NCBI GenBank assembly: GCA_009699765.1
Contig: WLNN01000029.1
Span: 1-11,618, forward strand
DNA from: Actinomycetota bacterium
GTDB lineage: Bacteria > Actinomycetota > Actinomycetes > Nanopelagicales > Nanopelagicaceae
Length of the DNA stretch: 11,618 bases
Reading direction: 5' to 3'
The notes below the pieces were generated by a model, which saw only the letters and a list, made by a program, of their open reading frames with translations, did not search any database and was not told the DNA's origin. Shown in pieces: positions 1-4,543 of the stretch. Made by a program: the position numbers and the translations under genes. How positions within the stretch are numbered: position 1 is the first letter of the stretch; the number at the start of each line of letters is the position of its first letter.

Positions 1-685
1 CACCAGATTTAATTGTTCCTGCAGATGCATCAGCACCACGCATAAATGAAACAGGACCAGAAGCTGTTCCACCTGACTTAAGAAGTTCCTTTGATGAACG
101 AATTCGTGAAAGGTTAAGACCGGCACCAGAACCGCCCTTAAAGATCATTCCTTCTTCGCGGTACCAGTTAAGGATTGAGTCCATGGTGTCATCAACAGAC
201 AAGATGAAGCATGCAGAAACCTGCTGAGGTGCTGCTGTTCCAACGTTGAACCACACTGGCGAGTTGAATGAGAAGATCTGATGAAGCAACATATGTGTTA
301 GCTCGTGCTCGAAGATAGTTGCATCCGCGTCAGTTGCGAAGTAACCGTGCTCCTTGCCAGCTTTTGTATATGTAAGAACTACGCGATCGATGACCTGCTT
401 GAGAGACCACTCACGGTTCTCAGCGCCAACGGCTCCGCGGAAATATTTGGTGGTAACGATTGTCGATGCGTTAACAGACCAGAAATCTGGGTACTCGACG
501 CCACGTTGTTCGAAAACAACCTCGCCGGTCTTCCAGTTCTGCTGCACAACATCGCGGCGATCCCATGTGACCTCGTCATATGGATGGATGCCTTCGTTGG
601 TATAAATGCGTTCGATTGTTAAGCCACCTGTTGAAGTGCCGCCCTTAACCTTCGAAGCTGGTCGATTGATGACCGTATCTGACAT
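1..685 (-). CDS. nrdJ: Vitamin B12-dependent (class II) ribonucleotide reductase, N-terminal part, truncated by the window edge
   Basis: The open frame reads leftward from an ATG at 683-685 and runs without a stop to the window edge, giving 228 residues of a protein that is normally several hundred residues longer. Class II reductases convert ribonucleotides to deoxyribonucleotides in the cytoplasm using adenosylcobalamin as radical source, and do not need oxygen. Recognisable stretches are NSPVWFN (about 141-147), the SACF segment with Cys159, likely the N-terminal redox-active cysteine, and EGMIFKGGSGAGLNLSRIR (about 178-196), typical of NrdJ. The active-site loop with the radical cysteine and the C-terminal cysteine pair would lie outside the window. 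The gene follows nrdR by 105 bases on the same strand, the usual actinobacterial nrdR-nrdJ order, so co-transcription and NrdR control are likely. The Shine-Dalgarno is weak (GGGA or AGAAGA in an A-rich leader). The identification is firm; only the extent is limited. Confidence 0.95.
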   Translation of the reverse strand, partial: MSDTVINRPASKVKGGTSTGGLTIERIYTNEGIHPYDEVTWDRRDVVQQNWKTGEVVFEQRGVEYPDFWSVNASTIVTTKYFRGAVGAENREWSLKQVIDRVVLTYTKAGKEHGYFATDADATIFEHELTHMLLHQIFSFNSPVWFNVGTAAPQQVSACFILSVDDTMDSILNWYREEGMIFKGGSGAGLNLSRIRSSKELLKSGGTASGPVSFMRGADASAGTIKSG

Positions 686-790
686 GTTTTGTTTTCCCGT
701 CTTCTCTTTATTTACTGGTTATTTGAAAGTTTTGTTTTCTGGTTTTTATTTCTGGTCGTACTTATTTAGTTTTAGGGGACAAGAATCCAA
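686..790 (-). other. A-rich nrdR-nrdJ spacer (possible nrdJ leader)
   Basis: This 105-base gap reads on the minus strand as a strongly A-rich leader with many short A runs before the nrdJ ATG. I see no NrdR-like box, no convincing hairpin and no clear sigma70 promoter in it. It may simply be an unstructured leader favouring ribosome access, since the Shine-Dalgarno is poor. Confidence 0.4.
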
Positions 791-1351
791 TTAGCTCTTT
801 CCAGAAAAACTGGGAGTGCTATCTGATTTCTTGCTGGCGGAGGAAGGGGTACTGCTACTTACTTTTATTGAAGTGTTTGAAACATTTGAATCTGTATTGC
901 TATGTGAAGGTAGAGCACGGAGAAGTGCGATCTCACCTTCGAAGTCTTCAAGGGAGGTAAAGTTACGGTACACCGAGGCATATCGCAGGTAGGCGACCTC
1001 ATCGAGTTCGCGGAGTGGCGCAAGAATTGCCATACCAACCTCATTAGCTTCAATCTCTGCTTGGCCAGTTGCACGGAGAGCTTCCTCAACGCGCTGTGCC
1101 AAGAGAACTAAATCATCTTCATTTACTGGGCGACCCTGGCATGCCTTGCGAACGCCAACGAGTACTTTTTCGCGGCTAAATGGTTCGGTAGCTCCAGATC
1201 GCTTGATGATGTTAAGGAGAGCAACTTCTTGAGTTGAGAATCGCTGTGAGCACTGAGGGCATTCGCGGCGACGGCGAATCTGTGTGCCATCTTCTACTGG
1301 TCGTGAGTCGATCACGCGTGAATCGTCATGTCGGCAAAATGGGCAAATCAT
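791..1351 (-). CDS. nrdR: Transcriptional repressor NrdR
   Basis: A 186-residue protein. NrdR is a nucleotide-sensing repressor of ribonucleotide reductase operons. It binds paired NrdR boxes through a zinc ribbon and senses ATP/dATP through an ATP-cone. The zinc-ribbon cysteines are C3, C6, C31 and C34, with the family signature [17 protein letters not shown] at the N-terminus and an IRRRREC basic stretch at about 25-31. The ATP-cone spans about 46-136 ([34 protein letters not shown]). The core ends at about 148. Residues 149-186 form an unusual Ser/Thr-rich tail of low complexity, longer than the short tails common in the family. The start is fixed by the Cys3/Cys6 position and by a GAGGAG Shine-Dalgarno nine bases upstream. 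It is followed by nrdJ, and putative NrdR boxes lie upstream, suggesting autoregulation. Confidence 0.97.
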   Translation of the reverse strand: MICPFCRHDDSRVIDSRPVEDGTQIRRRRECPQCSQRFSTQEVALLNIIKRSGATEPFSREKVLVGVRKACQGRPVNEDDLVLLAQRVEEALRATGQAEIEANEVGMAILAPLRELDEVAYLRYASVYRNFTSLEDFEGEIALLRALPSHSNTDSNVSNTSIKVSSSTPSSASKKSDSTPSFSGKS

Positions 1352-1386
1352 GCGGCGTGTCTCCTCTCGAAATCCCTAAAATTCAT

Positions 1387-1403
1387 CCAACTAGATGTAG
1401 TGG
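1387..1403. promoter_or_regulatory. Putative NrdR box 1 (nrdR-proximal)
   Basis: The core ACTAGATGTAGT (1390-1401) is a near-palindrome matching the NrdR-box pattern CTAnATnTAG, flanked by CC on one side and GGGG on the other. It lies about 36 bases upstream of the nrdR start, where bound repressor would block the nrdR-nrdJ promoter. Seen directly; the assignment rests on known NrdR boxes and the adjacent nrdR gene. Confidence 0.7.
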
Positions 1404-1416
1404 GGAACTGCGAAAA

Positions 1417-1435
1417 CTACACTAGAAACACTAGT
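1417..1435. promoter_or_regulatory. Degenerate NrdR-like repeat between the two boxes
   Basis: CTACACTAGAAACACTAGT contains two copies of CACTAG and a CTAG..CTAG inverted arrangement. It resembles one and a half NrdR boxes but matches the 10-base pattern poorly. The CTAGA half-site at 1422-1426 would centre about 31 bases from box 1, near the roughly three-turn spacing of known NrdR box pairs. It could be a low-affinity site or chance. Confidence 0.35.
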
Positions 1436-1458
1436 AATGGAAGTTTTCACTGCTTTAA

Positions 1459-1475
1459 CCCCTACATATAGTGGG
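1459..1475. promoter_or_regulatory. Putative NrdR box 2 (distal)
   Basis: CCCCTACATATAGTGGG, with core CTACATATAG at 1462-1471, is a near-perfect palindrome of NrdR-box type. Its centre is 71 bases from box 1, and both boxes are followed by GGGAACT on the plus strand, so the two sites share more than the core. This supports a repeated operator rather than coincidence. Confidence 0.7.
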
Positions 1476-1544
1476 AACTCTAAAGCAAATCTTGAGAGTT
1501 GTCTTGTTGAAGGCTTGGCGACACGCCCGACTCTTTTTTAAGGG

Positions 1545-1886
1545 TTAGCTAAGCGGGATTCTGATCTTTTGGCCAGCAGTTACATCACCTGAGGTAAGAC
1601 TATTGACCTCGATGATCTGCGCAACGAGCGAGCGCACTTCATGGCCCTCAGAGACGCGGTTTGCAAGGGACCAGACGGTATCTCCAGGCGCCACAGTCAC
1701 TGTAATGAAGCTCTTTGAGTGGATTGGGGCGAAATCTGTGTCAGCACCAGCGCCTCCGCCAGCAACTGATGCTGCCACGATAGCGAGAGAAAGAACCACG
1801 AGAGTACGGGCTAAACGACCACGGCGATTTAATCGCACGGACGGATTGATTGAAAAGCCTTGATTTATAACGGTTATAGCGCTCAT
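1545..1886 (-). CDS. LysM-domain membrane-anchored protein, SOS-controlled (YneA / Rv2719c-like position)
   Basis: A 113-residue protein with a basic N-terminus (RLNRRGRLAR, about 18-27), one hydrophobic segment at about 28-46 that is either a signal anchor or a signal peptide, and a single LysM domain at about 62-111 (TVAPGDTVWSLANRV, then AGQKIRIPLS at the end). LysM domains bind the glycan of peptidoglycan, so the protein should act at the cell wall. Divergence from lexA and LexA boxes between the genes match the arrangement of the SOS-induced division inhibitor YneA in Bacillus and the damage-induced LysM protein Rv2719c in Mycobacterium. A role in delaying division after DNA damage is therefore likely but inferred from context and domain. 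No catalytic hydrolase domain is present. The start has AGGAG eight bases upstream. Confidence 0.85.
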   Translation of the reverse strand: MSAITVINQGFSINPSVRLNRRGRLARTLVVLSLAIVAASVAGGGAGADTDFAPIHSKSFITVTVAPGDTVWSLANRVSEGHEVRSLVAQIIEVNSLTSGDVTAGQKIRIPLS

Positions 1887-1926
1887 GGTCTTTACTCCTG
1901 CTATCTAACAACCTTGGGGAAGGTTT

Positions 1927-1942
1927 TCGAACATTTGTTCGA
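1927..1942. promoter_or_regulatory. LexA (SOS) box 1, over the LysM-gene start site
   Basis: TCGAACATTTGTTCGA has perfect six-base arms and matches the actinobacterial/Gram-positive SOS consensus (GAAC-N4-GTTC). It lies about seven bases beyond the minus-strand -10 element at 1950-1955, so it covers the predicted transcription start of the LysM gene, a standard repression position. Confidence 0.92.
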
Positions 1943-1949
1943 TAAGAGA

Positions 1950-1978
1950 AAGATACCCCGCTGCACCGACAAGTGCAA
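1950..1978 (-). promoter_or_regulatory. Predicted sigma70-type promoter of the LysM gene
   Basis: Read on the minus strand: TTGCAC (1973-1978) as -35, a 17-base spacer, and TATCTT (1950-1955) as -10. The spacing is ideal, and the predicted start at about 1942-1945 falls at SOS box 1, giving a leader of about 60 bases before the ATG at 1886. Confidence 0.6.
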
Positions 1979-1985
1979 CATTTTT

Positions 1986-2001
1986 TCGAACATATGTTTG
2001 A
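1986..2001. promoter_or_regulatory. LexA (SOS) box 2, lexA-proximal
   Basis: TCGAACATATGTTTGA is the SOS consensus with one base departing from perfect symmetry. It lies about 31 bases before the preferred lexA start, where it would autoregulate lexA. Its centre is 59 bases from box 1. The TATGTT inside it could serve as the lexA -10 element, but no good -35 pairs with it. Confidence 0.88.
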
Positions 2002-2007
2002 TTTTTT

Positions 2008-2020
2008 CCACAGGGTGTGG
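2008..2020 (+). other. Small hairpin just upstream of the lexA start
   Basis: CCACA-GGG-TGTGG forms a five-base stem with a three-base loop, 12 bases before the ATG at 2033. The only Shine-Dalgarno-like bases (AGGG) fall in its loop and stem edge. It may affect lexA translation or be chance. Confidence 0.3.
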
Positions 2021-2032
2021 AACCATCTGTGC

Positions 2033-2677
2033 ATGGCCAAAAAGATATCCCCAGATGGCGAGCTAACCGGCCGCCAAGTCGAGATTCTCGACTACCTCAA
2101 ATCATCAGTTGAGAGCCAGGGCTACGCCCCTACCATGCGTGAGATCGGCGCCGCTGTCGGCCTGACCTCATCTGCCTCTGTTAAATACCAGCTCGACATC
2201 CTTGAGGATAAAGGGCTCATCCGCCGCGGTGATAACTCTGGTCGCGCAATCGAATTAGTAGTTCCAGATTCAGAACTCGGCACAACAACTCACGTTGATA
2301 CAACCAAGTTCATTCCACTCGTCGGATCAATCGCAGCTGGTGTTCCAATCACCGCCGATCAGATGGTCGAGGAGACAATGCCACTTCCAGAATCACTTGT
2401 GGGCAACGGCGATTTATTTATGTTGAAGGTCAAGGGTGAGTCAATGATTGATGCAGCTATCTGCGATGGCGACTTCGTTGTTATCCGTCAGCAGAAAGAT
2501 GCCAACAATGGCGAGATCGTTGCCGCAATGATTGATGGCGAAGCAACTGTTAAGACCTTCACTCGCAAGGGTGGCCAGGTTTGGTTATTGCCAGCTAACG
2601 ATGCCTTCGAACCAATCGATGGAACTCATTGCGAAATTCTCGGCAAAGTCACCGCTGTTCTTCGCTCAGTTCGCTAA
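2033..2677 (+). CDS. lexA: SOS repressor LexA (S24 self-cleaving peptidase)
   Basis: A 214-residue protein. LexA represses SOS genes and, when RecA filaments form on single-stranded DNA, cleaves itself to release them. The N-terminal winged helix covers about 12-76 (LTGRQVEILDYLKS, YAPTMREIGAAVGLTS, SVKYQLDILEDKGLIRR). The Ala-Gly cleavage site is A102-G103 in GSIAAGVPI. The catalytic Ser137 is in KGESMIDAAI and the catalytic Lys174 in GEATVKTF, so all self-cleavage residues are present. The frame extends upstream to an ATG at 1973, but that start would put SOS box 2 inside the coding region and add residues with no LexA character; MAKKISPDG at 2033 gives normal length. The Shine-Dalgarno is poor, so a weakly initiated or near-leaderless message is possible. 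It is divergent from the LysM gene and convergent with the next gene. Confidence 0.96.
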   Translation: MAKKISPDGELTGRQVEILDYLKSSVESQGYAPTMREIGAAVGLTSSASVKYQLDILEDKGLIRRGDNSGRAIELVVPDSELGTTTHVDTTKFIPLVGSIAAGVPITADQMVEETMPLPESLVGNGDLFMLKVKGESMIDAAICDGDFVVIRQQKDANNGEIVAAMIDGEATVKTFTRKGGQVWLLPANDAFEPIDGTHCEILGKVTAVLRSVR

Positions 2678-2716
2678 AACCAGCCTTACATCGCCGACCG
2701 AAAAATCTAACGTTTC
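2678..2716. other. Short convergent gap between lexA and the 608-residue gene
   Basis: Only 39 bases separate the two converging stop codons. I see no GC-rich hairpin followed by a T run on either strand, so termination is either factor-dependent or overlapping. Confidence 0.5.
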
Positions 2717-4543
2717 TCAAGCGCCGCCGGTAAGGAGTGCCACGACATCTTTTCCTGCCGCAATTTGAACGATGAGATACAGAATTCCGATTCCGCCGAT
2801 TCGGTAGATCCAATTACCAACTTTGTGATGGCGCAGAGAGCCAGCATTTTTATCGTCAGAGAGAAGTCCCAAAATACTGACGACAAAACCTGGGATGCTC
2901 AGCAAGAGAAAGCCCCACGTTAAGAAATCTTGCGGGTTAGTAAAAATCTCCGCTGCTAATTTTGCAAAGAGTGTTCCGAGAATTGTCATTACAACAATGC
3001 GGACTCCCCCTTTGGGAAGTGCAAAGTGAAGCAATCTTGACTTTGGCAGGATAGTCCCAGCAGAGAGCTTCAAGAGATTTGGCAAAACAAATAATGCTGT
3101 GCCGAGAAGTAGTGGAACGCTAAACCCAATAAAGCGCTCCATTACGACAGCAAATACCAATGCCTTCAGAGCATTTGAAATGTACTGCTGGCGAAGTGAT
3201 GGCTTCGGAGGTGACAATTGAAGACGTGCTGTTCGTACTGGATATAAATAGATAGCTAAGTCTTCGAGCATCATTCTGGCAATCACTGCGATGCCGACAG
3301 CAAAACCAATCTCTTTTGCTTGACCAGTGATCGCTAGTTGCTTTCCAGCAATCACGTTGAGTGAATTAATGAATCCGACAAAGGTCCAGTTGGTCAGAAT
3401 TGCCGCCAATAAATAGTCCGAGCCGCGCTCCCAGATACTTTCATCTCCGGTGAGCTTGCGACGAAATGGCCTGAAAGATCCAGCAAGAATTGATGGGCTT
3501 ACACATATTGCAGAGATAGCAAGAACTGTAAGAACGCTGTTGAGATTTGATGCATTTCCTGAAGCAAATACGCCAACTGAGAAGACCAGGACGGCCGTCA
3601 ATCCGCCCACAGCTTCGAAGATACTGAGAATTGAGAGAGCGACTAACAACGTCCATGTAGGCGGCATCGGTTGAAAATTGCTTGATTGCAGCGCAAAAAT
3701 GCCAAGCGCGATTCCGATTGGAACGCTAAGGAAAGAAAGTGAGCCGAAAATTGCTCTCAGATAATTCGCATCAGAAATGAATTTTGAGAAGAGAGGAGAA
3801 AATCTTGCAACCTTTAGCGATGAAGTCAGCACAAGAGCATCAGTGACATGAGTAAGTGGCGCCCTCCAGGTGAATGATCGATCACCTAGGCCCATCATTT
3901 CGAGTTCATCAGAGGTCATCTCAAAACGTGAAGAATCTTTCGAATGTGCAGAATGAAATGCATCTTCGGCATCAACTACACGTGCCTCTGATTCACCATT
4001 TCCTTCGCTATCTTCACGGCGAGCAGCACCTCGCGAAGTACCAGATCCACTGCCACCACCGGATCCTCCCGAGCTACCTCCACCACCTGATGAAGCACCA
4101 CCTGCGGCGCCGCCAACTGCAGCTCCAACAGCAGCGCCACCAGCTGATAAAACACTCAGTGCGGTAAAGCCCGCTACCTGAGTTTGAGAGGTCTTCTCTG
4201 CCTCTTTTGCTGGGTTATAAGCCGGCAAATCTTCAACACTCTCTATGTTTTCAAGCGTTGCGGGATCGACAATAATGTCGAGGTCTGGGCAGATATTGTC
4301 CCAATGAATTTCGCTCTCATTGTCTTTGCAGAAACTAATATCTTCTTGAGTGGATTCACCTGTATCTGGGTCAACCACGTCCACAGTGACAATGTGATAA
4401 CCCGGCTCGAGGTCATCAGGCAAATCAACTAGTACATCTGCAGATTCAGCGGTCGCAATAATTTCTGTAATCTCATCATCGGCAAAGGATGGAAAGGTTG
4501 AGAAATTTAAGAAGAGCAGCGCAATTAATAAAAGTTTCTTCAT
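2717..4543 (-). CDS. Unrecognised exported polytopic membrane protein with poly-Gly linker
   Basis: A 608-residue protein I do not recognise. Residues 1-21 are a clear signal peptide (MKKLLLIALLFLNFSTFPSFA, cut before DDE). Residues 22-120 are acidic and soluble, with two cysteines (C72, C85) that could form a disulfide outside the cell. Residues 123-149 are Ala/Gly-rich and hydrophobic, possibly a membrane segment, followed by a Gly/Ser linker (about 151-170) and a charged stretch to about 222. From about 264 to 597 there are roughly 8-10 hydrophobic segments (about 266-286, 297-326, 335-355, 376-398, 411-428, 457-490, 513-530, 541-562, 581-597). Its ATG overlaps the stop of the upstream surface-protein gene (ATGA), with an AGAGGAA Shine-Dalgarno inside that gene, so the two are translationally coupled and probably work together. 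It could help place, export or anchor the upstream proteins; this is inference only. No catalytic motif is visible. Confidence 0.85.
   Translation of the reverse strand: MKKLLLIALLFLNFSTFPSFADDEITEIIATAESADVLVDLPDDLEPGYHIVTVDVVDPDTGESTQEDISFCKDNESEIHWDNICPDLDIIVDPATLENIESVEDLPAYNPAKEAEKTSQTQVAGFTALSVLSAGGAAVGAAVGGAAGGASSGGGGSSGGSGGGSGSGTSRGAARREDSEGNGESEARVVDAEDAFHSAHSKDSSRFEMTSDELEMMGLGDRSFTWRAPLTHVTDALVLTSSLKVARFSPLFSKFISDANYLRAIFGSLSFLSVPIGIALGIFALQSSNFQPMPPTWTLLVALSILSIFEAVGGLTAVLVFSVGVFASGNASNLNSVLTVLAISAICVSPSILAGSFRPFRRKLTGDESIWERGSDYLLAAILTNWTFVGFINSLNVIAGKQLAITGQAKEIGFAVGIAVIARMMLEDLAIYLYPVRTARLQLSPPKPSLRQQYISNALKALVFAVVMERFIGFSVPLLLGTALFVLPNLLKLSAGTILPKSRLLHFALPKGGVRIVVMTILGTLFAKLAAEIFTNPQDFLTWGFLLLSIPGFVVSILGLLSDDKNAGSLRHHKVGNWIYRIGGIGILYLIVQIAAGKDVVALLTGGA

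Noticed and set aside
305..622. Plus-strand open frames opposite nrdJ (305-622, 354-605)
   Set aside because: They lie antisense to a frame with clear NrdJ motifs and show no recognisable protein features or ribosome site.
1495..1540. Possible terminator: GGCG-ACA-CGCC followed by TTTTTT on the plus strand
   Set aside because: The stem is four pairs, separated from the T run, and faces plus, while both flanking genes are on the minus strand.
1973..2032. Upstream ATG at 1973 as the true lexA start
   Set aside because: It would place SOS box 2 within the coding sequence and add 20 residues unlike LexA; the ATG at 2033 gives normal length.
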